The translations under genes and the position numbers were made by a program. Below are positions 1 through 10,000 of a stretch of DNA of 64,000 nucleotides, piece after piece. The stretch covers positions 38,418,803-38,482,802 of the forward strand of contig OX419335.1 in the NCBI GenBank assembly GCA_948470475.1, read 5' to 3'. The notes under the pieces are model-generated. The model searched no databases, was not told where the DNA came from, and worked only from the letters and a program-made list of their open reading frames with translations. Source of the DNA: Galaxea fascicularis. Lineage: Eukaryota > Cnidaria > Anthozoa > Scleractinia > Euphylliidae. The first letter of the stretch is position 1. Each line of letters starts with the position of its first letter.

Positions 1-975
1 ATTCTAATAGTAACGTCAGAATTCTTCAATTGCCTGAGCGCAGAGCGCTCTCCTTTGGACAAATTATCTTGTGAGTTTCTAATGTTACGAGGATTTAAAA
101 TGTCTTTCCTAACGCTAGATAAAAAGAGTTCAAGTTCCGGGAATTTAGAAATTGGAGGTTTCCAACCTTTTTTACCTGGTATCCGTGGCAGATGATCCTG
201 GTTTTGTTTGTTGGAAGCTAGCTCCTCAGGATCCTTTTCCATAAAGAACACGGCAGTTCTAAGCCTGGCTTCAAAGGCTTCTAGGTCGTCATGAACTTCT
301 TGCCAATTGATGTCTCGGGGCGCTGGACAAAAGGAAGGTCCTTTGCGTAGCAGCTTGGTCTCGTCCTCACTTAGAACGTGCTCTGAGAGGTTTACTGGAT
401 TCAAGTGTTGAAGCTTGTCATCATCACGAGTAAAAGACATGGATCTATGTTTCCTACGAAATTGTTCTCTCTTTCCGTTGAATTCTGCGAAACTTGTCAT
501 AGCGTCTAGTGCGCTTTCCGTGGGTCGTACTTCTGGCGTTATCATGAGGAGGGGATGCTGGCAGTTGAATTGTTTTCCTCATTTTCCTCTTTTCGATTGC
601 TTTCAAGGTGTAATGCAGGATGAAGTTGTCATGTTCTAGCGACCTCCAAATCAGATGGGCGAGAAAATAGTTTAATTGACTGAAGAGGTTTATTCTGCAG
701 ATGTAAAGTTCTCTTTGCAAATGTTTCACTTTTTCTTCCGTGGACTTGAGCACAATGTTGCGAAGTTCTTGTGATGAATTAAAAAGTACACGGCTACAAT
801 GAATATTGACTTCGGAGTTGTCTGTGTTAAGAGCTAAATTGAATTTCAGTTGAAAGCCTTTTGGAATGACGTTGTGTCTACGGCAATTCTTGAGGAAAGT
901 CAAATGATGTTGGTACCTGGTGAGTTTGTTCCAAGTCTTGGATAAACGGCTGACAATAGGAATTGTGTTAAACAT
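1..975 (-). pseudogene. Penelope-like element, N-terminal half, inverted and frameshifted
   Basis: Read on the minus strand from about 975, the frame gives a basic N-terminal region with the H..FL..C....IPKG pattern common in Penelope-like polyproteins (RYQHHLTFLKNCRRHNVIPK). After a frameshift near 450-530 it continues with LLRKGPSFCPAP and ALRQLKNSD, also typical of these elements, and runs off the left edge. It is the upstream half of the protein whose downstream half lies on the opposite strand at 996-2423. It carries a frameshift and is non-functional as seen. Confidence 0.7.
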
Positions 976-995
976 CTTCGGATCACAAATGATGA

Positions 996-2423
996 TTCAC
1001 AGGCGAACAGGAGCCAAGTAATAATGTTGCTAGACGGTTAAAAGTGCTTCCTGAGCCAACAAGTAGAGCACTGGACACTAGAGAACAACAGTTGCCATCC
1101 ACCGATTGTATTCTGGAAGCTGTAGAGATTTGCCTTAAAAGCAACCACTCGGTTTTTAATGAGAGATTTTATCTGCAGATTCATGGCACAGCTATGGGGC
1201 CTAAAAATGCCTGTAGCTATGCGGATATAGCCATGGGGGAGATAGACCACAAAGCTAAACATTGTGGCCCTATCAAGCCCTCACAATGGTGGAGATATCG
1301 CGATGATATCTTTGACCTTTGGCAACAAGGTCTCGCTGCACTGAACTCCTTCACTGAGTACATAAATTCGCTATATCCCACGATTAAATTCGAATTGGTT
1401 TATTCAGAAGACATACTTAATGTATTAGACGTTACACTCCATTTGGTTGATGGTTTCATCCAAACTGATGTTTACTCAAAACCCACTGATAGCCACTTGT
1501 ATCTTCCTCCATCCAGTGCCCACCCCAAGCATGTTTTCAAAGCGATTCCTTTTGGAGTCGCCTCGAGACTGCGTAGAAATTGTTCTGAGGAAACTTTTCT
1601 TACTAAAAGGCTGGAGGAATACAAGGGCTACCTAGTGGACCAGGGATATCCCTCAGAATTGGTCTCACGTGAATTTTCTAGGGCAGCGAGTACTCCCAGA
1701 AATGACTTACTTAAAGCCAAAGTCAGAGAGTCCAAAAAGATTTTTCCTTTTGTTCTCACTTACAATCCTAAATTACCTTCTATTAGTGGGCTAATTAAAA
1801 AGCACTTTCATCTTTTGCTTTCTTCTCCAAAACTTAAGGAGCTTTTTCCACCTAAATCAATCATTTCATCGTTTCGCAGGTCTAAGAACCTCAAAGAAAT
1901 TTTGGCACCTTCTAGGTGTAGAAAGGACTCTTCTCAATCAGTTGAGATTCCCATGGCGGGATGTTTCACTTGTGACAAAACCAGATGCGATCTTTGTAAA
2001 AACTTCTTTGTCAACTCTCGAACTTTTTCCAGCGCACAAACTGGTAAAATGTATTTTGTTCGGCAGAAACTCTCGTGCAATTCATCGAATGTGATTTACT
2101 TAATTCATTGCAAGAAATGCAACCTCCAATATGTTGGTTCTACTACAACAGAATTTAAAGTTAGATTTAGAAATCACAAATCATCTATGAAAACAAACAA
2201 AAAAACCTGCGAAGTTGCCATACATTTTAATCGAACTCCACATGTGTTATCGGATTTTACATTTCAATGTATTGACCAAATTCAAACCAGCACGCCCGAA
2301 AACACTGAAAAATTGTTGATCACGAAAGAAGCATACTGGAGTGCGCAGTTATTTTCCCTATCACCTTTTGGGCTAAATAAAAGACAGGAATTTCATTCCA
2401 GAAATCGCATCCACTATACTTAA
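996..2423 (+). pseudogene. Penelope-like element, RT C-terminal half and GIY-YIG endonuclease
   Basis: Open frame from 996 (no ATG at its head; preceded by TGA at 993). It encodes the second half of a Penelope-type reverse transcriptase: FYLQIHGTAMGPKNAC, then WWRYRDDIF containing the Y-x-D-D catalytic pair. A Cys-rich linker follows (GCFTCDKTRCDLC), then a GIY-YIG nuclease (VIYLIHCKKCNLQYVGSTT with downstream FRNHKSSM). The frame is intact for about 476 codons, but the RT fingers and palm start are missing, so the copy is 5'-truncated or rearranged. Penelope-like elements copy themselves by RT with a GIY-YIG endonuclease. Confidence 0.85.
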
Positions 2424-2940
2424 TCCTAGCGGGCTCTGAGTAATTTGTTGCGATTTTCTTAAGGCGTATTTTTAACTAGTCTTCGTGCATGTACTAAATA
2501 ATTTTAGCTCTAAGTGTAATTGTTTCAGCGTTCAGGGGCCCCCTTTGGGGATTCTGTTATTTTTGGTACTAGCCGGGTCTTTCAAAGGCCCTTAGTTGGG
2601 AAATTATTACTTATTGTTTAATGGCCCTTCTTCGGGATTTTGTTAGGATTCTGACGTGTGAAGATTCAGAGGCCCTTTATGGGGAACCTGTTACGCTGTG
2701 GCAATTACGTATTATTTTTCTATTTTTTGTCGCTAGTTAATTTATTTCTTTGTCGTTGTTGATTTACATTCTTGTACACCTATTGTTTTCTTTACGTTAC
2801 GTAACTTGTTAATTATTCATTTTTGTGAGAATTGTATTTAAGTTGTAAGTTGTTTACGTACTTTTCTGTAACTGACGAAGGTCGAGAGACCGAAACGTTT
2901 TATAAAGTTTTATATTTTTATCCTTTTTAAACCAAAAGTT
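2424..2940 (+). repeat. Penelope-like element 3' noncoding region
   Basis: AT-rich tail after the stop codon with three diverged GGCCC...GGGGA-type direct repeats (about 2535, 2590, 2670). It ends in a hammerhead-like box and a run reading GTTTTATAAAGTTTTATA. I saw no coding potential. Confidence 0.5.
2872..2896 (+). ncRNA. Hammerhead-ribozyme-like core at the Penelope-like 3' end
   Basis: The order CTGACGA, a perfect GGTC-GAGA-GACC stem-loop and GAAAC reproduces the two conserved boxes and stem II of a hammerhead. Hammerheads are established components of Penelope-like element terminal repeats. Stems I and III cannot be drawn convincingly here, so this may be a relic. Confidence 0.4.
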
Positions 2941-3055
2941 GTCCAATTTCGGTCTCTTTTTTAACCAGTTTTTACCATTCACCGAATCAGGACTGGGAAT
3001 CCTTGTGATCCTTTTGGTTTACATCTTTGTTGGCTCAGGAAGCACTTTTAACCGT

Positions 3056-3080
3056 CTATATATATATATATATATATATA
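3056..3080. repeat. (TA)n microsatellite
   Basis: Uninterrupted TA dinucleotide run. Confidence 0.9.
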
Positions 3081-3174
3081 CAACTGTTAGTAGGTCTCTC
3101 AAGCCAACAAAGGTGTCACTGCGTCAGGAGGATCAGTAGGATTCTCAGTCCAAACCTCACAGCATGAATGAATG

Positions 3175-3389
3175 TAAAACGTTAAAAAGGAAGCGAGGAT
3201 GGACAACTTCTGACGTTAAAAAAAGATTATAAAAACTAGAATAAAACGTTTCGGTCAAAGACCTTCTTCAGTTATTACCAGGTAATAACTGCATGAAGAA
3301 GGTCTTTGACCGAAACGTTTTATTGTAGTTTTTATCATCTTTTTTTAACGTCAGAAGTTGTCCATCCTCGCTTCCTTTTTAACGTTTTA
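3175..3389. repeat. Fold-back element, arms about 105 bp
   Basis: Near-perfect inverted repeat (arms about 3175-3279 and 3282-3389) with almost no spacer. The left arm read on the minus strand contains CTGAAGA, a GGTC-TTT-GACC stem and GAAAC (3248-3271), the same hammerhead-like box order as at the Penelope-like 3' end. The arms look like two Penelope-type termini joined head to head. Confidence 0.75.
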
Positions 3390-3996
3390 TATATTTAGGC
3401 AAGCCTAAAAGCGCAGCTCCACAGTTCTTTCCTTATTATATGGCATTTACAGATAAACTAAAATCAATGCCAGGACTTGAGCCAGTACTCGAGCCTGGAC
3501 TCTAGTAAGGACTTCTGTATTGTGATTATAGCTTTTTACTGTTTTGCTGCAGAGCCACAGCCACCATCCAATCAAGTGCAAATGTACATTTTCGAAATAT
3601 CATCGGCCTTTGTGGGTCAAGGGACTACATGACTATGAGCATAAGCGATTAACAAACTTTTGCTTCATCACAGTTTAATTACATCTGATTACATTTCAAT
3701 ACAAATAGTGTAAATCACTAAATTATATTATTATACAATAGTGTCACCAGCTCGATTTTAATTGGCTATAAGCACGCAGCTAATTCTTGCTAGCTCTGTT
3801 TCTCTTACGTCATACCTACAGACAATAGTTTTTATATACGTAGAATTGACGTCATACCTACAGACAATAGTTTTATGCGTGCAGAAGTGACGTCAACTAA
3901 TACACTAACCAGCAGTTTGATCAGTTTTGCTATGGCGGAGTCGCCAGTGCAGCTCAGGAATATGCATAATAAAACAATTATCGGATTCGGTTTTCG

Positions 3997-4100
3997 CATG
4001 ATAGCGATAATTATCAAGGCCTCAGTTTGTGTTATCCGCCTCAGCCTTCGGCTTCGGCAGATAACACAAACTTTGGCCTTGATAATTATCGCTATCATGC
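3997..4100. repeat. Perfect-type hairpin (inverted repeat)
   Basis: A long palindrome centred near 4048: ATGATAGCGATAATTATC with its complement about 60 bp downstream, and a CTTCGGCTTCGG tip. A direct repeat of GACGTCATACCTACAGACA precedes it at about 3808 and 3849. Open frames over this stretch on both strands are hairpin mirror images, not genes. Confidence 0.75.
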
Positions 4101-5684
4101 TCAACTTCATCCAATAATTGTTAATTAACAGTCCCAAGGTCCTACTTTTAAATCCAACATCACAACCGGTTATGTGCTTTGGCTGAGTCACAAATTTTCT
4201 AACATGTATCGGAGACATTTTACCCTCATCAAACCGAAATATTCCACAACAAAACAAAAAAAAAGGTAAAACCCCAAGGTGGGTACCCTTCGACACCATC
4301 CAAAAAAGAAGAAAAGTACTTTGTTCGCCTTGTTTTGACTATTTGGTGGTGTCATTTTTGTGATCTATAAGAGTAAAGACGATAGAAAACTGCCGTCAAT
4401 GTCCTTTTTACAATAGCACCGAACGACGTTGAGCGTCGAATTGACTTAACTTTTGGTTGAGAACAGTGACTGCGGCACGATAAGCCATGAATCAACTCTG
4501 GTGATCAACTGCAAATGATTGAGAATGGTTTTATTCTTGACTTCGATCAATTGCAAATATTGCAAACGACAAACCTTGACTACAAGTCGTGGGTGGTATT
4601 ATTTTTGACATCACTGTTAATAATTACATCTAATAATAGACAAACAAACAAATGGATTTCAGAAAAACATTTGTCAGCCGTAAACATTGAGTTAAAGACG
4701 ACGTTTTTAATGCAGTAAAGTCTGCGATTTTTTTAATTAACAACGAGACTTGCTGTGAGGGACAACATATTGCTGGCATTTCGAATGCTACAGCTTTTAA
4801 AAATCGTGTTTACTTTTGGCAAGGAGTTGCTCTTTGCGAGAGTTTTCCAAATGTCATTCGGGCTCTTGAGCCGAGGATATAAACCGTCCGGACTTCGCTT
4901 GGCTTTTCTTCAACCAATTTTGTTCCCTAAAATGAGCGACGGCAGGAAAAAACGAAGAGTTTTAGGATCCAAAATGAAACATTGAATAGAAAACATTTGG
5001 AAAAAACACGGCGGCATTTTTGAGTCCAAACCAATTTCAGATGAATGGGTGAAAAAAACAAAACGATGCGAATTTCTCTTCGGCGTTTCTTGTAGAAATT
5101 GGAAAAATAAGACCAGCAAATCACAAAGATAACTCGTAGTAACCGAGGCAAATCGCTAATCAATTTTCGTGTTGTAATAAGTGTCCACATAAAAGACAAA
5201 AAAGGAGTACCTGCGGATAGTTTAAGCAGAAGCCGTCATTTCACACAAAACTATTACTTTTCATGTCTACCAAGGAAGCTTCTTCAATATTAAAGATTTT
5301 TAGCGGCAAAACCGTCCAGTTTAGTACACAGCAACGTCCGAAGACAGCACCTGCATGATTAAAACCTTGCCAAAGCACACGATCTTTTCTCTCGAGGACC
5401 CATAAACTAAAAACTGAACTCTTTACTCGTGCCCTTTCTTGTTCTTTCTCCCGCTGTTTGTCACTAATAATCCGCCAACGAATAGACAAAACTGACTTTG
5501 TTTTTTACTGCCTTCAAAATTTCCCTATACCCCACCCAAAATAAACGACACAAGACTCCTTAATCGCATGCATGTCAATTCAAGTGGAAAGGACAACACA
5601 CCCGAAAAGGTCGACCACCACTACATCTCCAGTTTCATGCCCGGGTAGAGTGTGATACAACCATCAGGCGGGGGATGTATTTTC
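4101..5684. other. Unassigned stretch left of the last GARNL3-like exon
   Basis: I searched the minus strand here for the rest of the CNH domain and saw no convincing exon. Short open frames on both strands lack recognisable protein character. It may be intron or 3' flank of the GARNL3-like gene. Confidence 0.4.
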
Positions 5685-5748
5685 TCATGCTAGTTAAGGT
5701 CATGACATATCACCCAAAAGCAGATATGTCATGACCTTAACTGGTAAT
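5685..5748. repeat. Short inverted repeat
   Basis: The arms contain AGTTAAGGTCATGACATAT and its complement, separated by about 14 bp. Lies just 3' of the last recognised GARNL3-like exon. Confidence 0.65.
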
Positions 5749-5795
5749 GCACCCAGTACATTTTTTTAAAATAGCACGTATAGAGAATATCACAC

Positions 5796-7009
5796 CTTGA
5801 AGGTCTCAAATCCATCAACTACGTTCTCATCGCTTCCAACGGACCATGTGCTCCACACCTCAGGGTGTTTCCAGCGTAACAGCGTCACCTTCCTTCCTAC
5901 AGCTACTGCAAGCTTCAGCTCGCCTTCACCCGACTGGCTCACAGCAAACAAATGACATCCTGTAGAAGCGATTCACACAAACAATACAGTCAAAAGAATT
6001 AATCGTCAATAGAATCATAGGAAACGACCGACTCGAAAATTTTCCTGGCCTTATAAAACTTGTCTACTTCACTTTTGCCCACCTAGAATAGCACTAGCTA
6101 CCTGTGGGCATGTCAAATTTGAAAACCTTATCTGTCAGAAAAATGAAGTACACCGTCTATACTGTCTACTATCCATGTTTGCGGAATTCAATCTCGTACC
6201 TCCAGTAATCGTGTCTTTTAGCGTGAGCTTTAAGAAACTAGCTCTGTACAGTTCTTTCACATTATCCGATCATCTCGTACAAGAGCTCCCATTTTACTGG
6301 TTGAAAAAGGAAGGGCGAGTAATTACCTCCGCCAATCAGAACAGATCAAAACAATGCAATGAGCCAATCAGAATTCGAAGCAATTACATATAATCGTGTA
6401 AAGCGCGGGAAAATACGTGCGTGCAAGTCGCGATTGCTTCTGGTTTTGCTTCTGATTGGTTGAAAAAGTGGCGCGAGTTTTGCTGGCCAATCACAGAGCG
6501 AAGAAATGCAAAACCAAGGCAAAGGCAATTTACATTCGATATTCAATTGAAAACCGCTCTGTATGATCATATTCATCGACCTGCTTTCTAACAAACAATT
6601 ATCATATGACCCGTACGGCCCCGCGCGCTCTTTCATTCTAAAACTATTGAGAAAATCCCCGTATGGGGGCCGTACGCATTAGCAGGGCCGGAAAAAGCCG
6701 TACGGCCCTGTTAGGAACACGTACGGCCCCGCGCGATACGATTTTAGAGGATTTCGTCGCGTCTAACCATGTAAGATTATTTTACAACCAGAAAGCAAAC
6801 ACAAACAACATATTAGATCAATTTTATGTGCAAATTAGTCGCTTTTTTGTAAAAAACTTCATCTTTTAAGCGCTCATGAAGAGTCTAAGGAGGCCATATG
6901 ATAAAATGCTTATTGACTGAGTTAGGTTGGGTCGGACGGGAAAATATTTGGCTCTCGGTCATGGCGCACGGACCTCGCTGCGTTCGGTCTGCACCGGCCA
7001 TAACCTCGA

Positions 7010-7057
<48 letters not shown>

Positions 7058-10000
7058 GTATGTATATTGATTGAAACAATGGAGACGTATTCGTGCCCTT
7101 ATACCTTTGCTTTTCTCAACTCTGTGGTTTCTACAAAATGCCCTTGTCTTCGGCTCCTCATCTTCATCTTCGAAATCCGTCAATCTAAATACGTATAACT
7201 TGGACGAGTGAAATTCCTTGCCTAAAAATCACGAGAATACTGTTAGATCGTAACACCACCACAGAGGTCCTGTTAGGTGAAAAAATATTTAGGTGAAATT
7301 ACGTAACACACGATCGTTGTTTTTAACTTCGCAGCGTAGCAAGAGTTACCTTTGTCTACACGGAAAAGAAGAAGCCCAAACGCTTCCACGACACTCATTT
7401 GTTTGGCAACCACAGACTTGTCGAATATGTAGCGATGTTTTGTTCCTGCAATAAAAACAAGAAAATTTCTCTTTTGCTGGAAACTTTGATTGTCAGCGAG
7501 TCACTTTGGCGGGTTTTAAGTTTCTTGCAGAAAACGTTCACGCTTAAAACTCTTCACCATAATTATAAAAGAAATTTAATGGAATATTTTACCTAGAAAC
7601 TCTTTTTAGGTTCTTTGTCATTCCGGACTCTTAAATGAAGCTTTCCTATATCCTTTAAGTTTTCAAAACTATTTTTATCTACAAAATTCCTTTTGTAGTC
7701 CACCATTTAAACTCGATGAATATGAACGACGTTACAATAACGCTGTTGCTATATGCCCGGCAGCCGGGAAGGGTCTCAAAAAAGCTAAATGCCCCGCAGT
7801 CAGACATTTTTATTGATTTAAAGTAAATGCTTTGAACTAGCCTTTCGAAAATGTCCTATCTTCGTTCGGATTTGCCTTGCTATGGGGAAAAGGAGAGTGG
7901 CTTCGCAGCTAACTAGTTTGGCTTGCCTGGGCTCAGAATAAAAATGCCTTATTGTGACCGTCTTAGGCCCCGTTTATATGGAGAAAGGTTGTCTCTGGTA
8001 GAAGGGTCATCCGCGTAAACAAGCTACCCTGGGCGAGCCAACTTTTCCTTACAAAACTTGGCGAACCGTTTACATGAGAAACAAAAAGTGGGCGGGGCTA
8101 GAAGGGTGACCCGCCTAGCCGGGTCAGGCTCTCTCGATGGTAGGGTCACCCTCCTAGCCGAGCCAACTTTTCTCCTTATAAACACTTTGGCTCGCCTAGC
8201 CGGGCCAACTCGGTTATGGCGAGACAATCAGAGCATACGTGAGCGCTGTTGGCTCGGACAGAGGGGTCAACTTTTCTCCAAATAACTGAACGGGGCCTTA
8301 GTCTGGGCGGAAATCGTGCCCGTGAGTCGCAAACAGCACTAGATGTGGCGAAAAATAGTTCAGTGCTCGGCAAACAAGTCAGCTGCAAGCTAACGATCCT
8401 GATTTTAATCTCCAGGCATTTAGTACACCTTTAGGGGTTTTCTTTTGAATTTTCAGACTGCCGGGCATTTAGCCTAAGCGAGAACCGAGCCCGTGAGTAG
8501 GACAGATCACGTTACGAAAATTCTTTTAAGTGTCGCAATGAGGCGATTTTATTCTGAGCCCAGGCAAGCCAAACTAATTAACTGCGAAGCCACTCTCCTT
8601 TTCCCCACGACATGGCAAATCCGAACAAAGATAGGACACTTTCGAAAGGTTAGTTAAATCATTTAGTTTAGCATTTTGTTTCACACTATATTTTCAACTC
8701 TGTACTTTGTACTGATTTAAACTGAAGATGACAGAAGTTTCTGTCGAAACATGTTTTTAAAAAGTGTCGTGTTGTTTCTGAAAATTTAGTTTAGTCATTT
8801 AGCCGGGCATTTAGTTTTTTTGAGACCGTTCCCGGCTGCCGGGGTTATAACCACAGCGTTACAATAAACCTCGAAACTGCTCATGGTACGACAGCAATGT
8901 TTTTGGAATGGGAAGCAAATGTGTATATGGCTGATAACATATTTAAACACAGAATTGAATAAACCAATGAACCAAACACAGCAAACGTTTTGAGAAGGCC
9001 TGTAGCTTTCCAGACGCAGTCTGTGATTGAAAAACGAAACAGTAGATGATATAACACAAACAACACCCCGGCTTGCCCTGATAACAACAGGGACCGCGCA
9101 AGGGGAGGGGGAGGGTGAGGGTGGTATTTGGCGAGTAAAAAGGTTTTCGGGCGAGTGTAATTTGAACGTCACTCGCCCATATGGAGAGTGCTACCAGAAA
9201 TTAAAAGTACTTCCAGTCGGCTAAAGCTGGTGGACCTCACGGGAAAACATCCAAGTCTGACAGAATAATTCTGCGTTTTAACCATTTTTATAAGGTCAGC
9301 TCCCTCCCGGCCCTAGCACTTTAAAAATTGCTCCGCGGGCCCTGAACAAAAGAAGCTACAGGTCATAGGGCTGCTGAAAATAGAGGTCCGGAAGGGCTAC
9401 GGGATTACTCAACGTTGTACCTTGTAACACTTGAATGCCATCCTCTGTTCCCAGTATCAGACTGTTACCTGTTAATTACAGACACAGAAATCATCAAATA
9501 CAAACAAGCATTCAGCATCACCATACGACGAAGAAATGAGAATTATCTTACCCCATGAATCGCCGCAAAATATATTCGTGGGAAAATCCTCAAAAATACA
9601 CTGGGGTTCCCATGGCTGCACAACAGAGAGGAAAATTAATCAGTTTATCAGAACGACGTTTCGACCTTTCCTAGGTCATTTTCAAGTTCGAGTAAAAATA
9701 TAAAAACAAAGTTAGCATACATATATTACAGTATAGAAAGCGGATGAGAATGAAATGTGATAAAGTTGAATGACGGAATTAAAACAATTGACTGTTTTCA
9801 CGATCCCATAATGCAACACGTTTTGGGGGTTCTTATTTACTCTTAGGACTGTATCATGCTTCAGTGAACTGATTATCCATTGTTTTAATAATACTACTTA
9901 ATAAAAATAATACTTTATTTATACACGTGACACCAAGGAGCTCCTAAGTGCTCGTTAAAACGTGAACGTGTGTATAAATATAAAACAATAAAATTGTACA

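Larger units (their letters stand above)
7730..8865. mobile_element. Long inverted-repeat element with nested MITE
   Basis: Outer arms share GCAGCCGGGAA and GGTCTCAAAAAA (about 7756-7780 and 8817-8840). Inner arms share GGAGAGTGGCTTCGCAG (about 7845-7945 and 8535-8655). The interior is split by a complete MITE at 7966-8297. A hammerhead-like box lies inside the right arm at 8722-8750. It is non-coding and sits in a GARNL3-like intron. A short relative of the outer arm occurs near 16472-16515. Confidence 0.65.

Noticed and set aside
3832..4299. Protein-coding frames on both strands around the hairpin
   Set aside because: The frames mirror each other across a long palindrome and show no protein-like composition.
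8024..8388. Overlapping frames on both strands inside the Harbinger-like MITE
   Set aside because: They arise from GGGTGACCC / TAGCCGGGTC iterations in a non-coding MITE.
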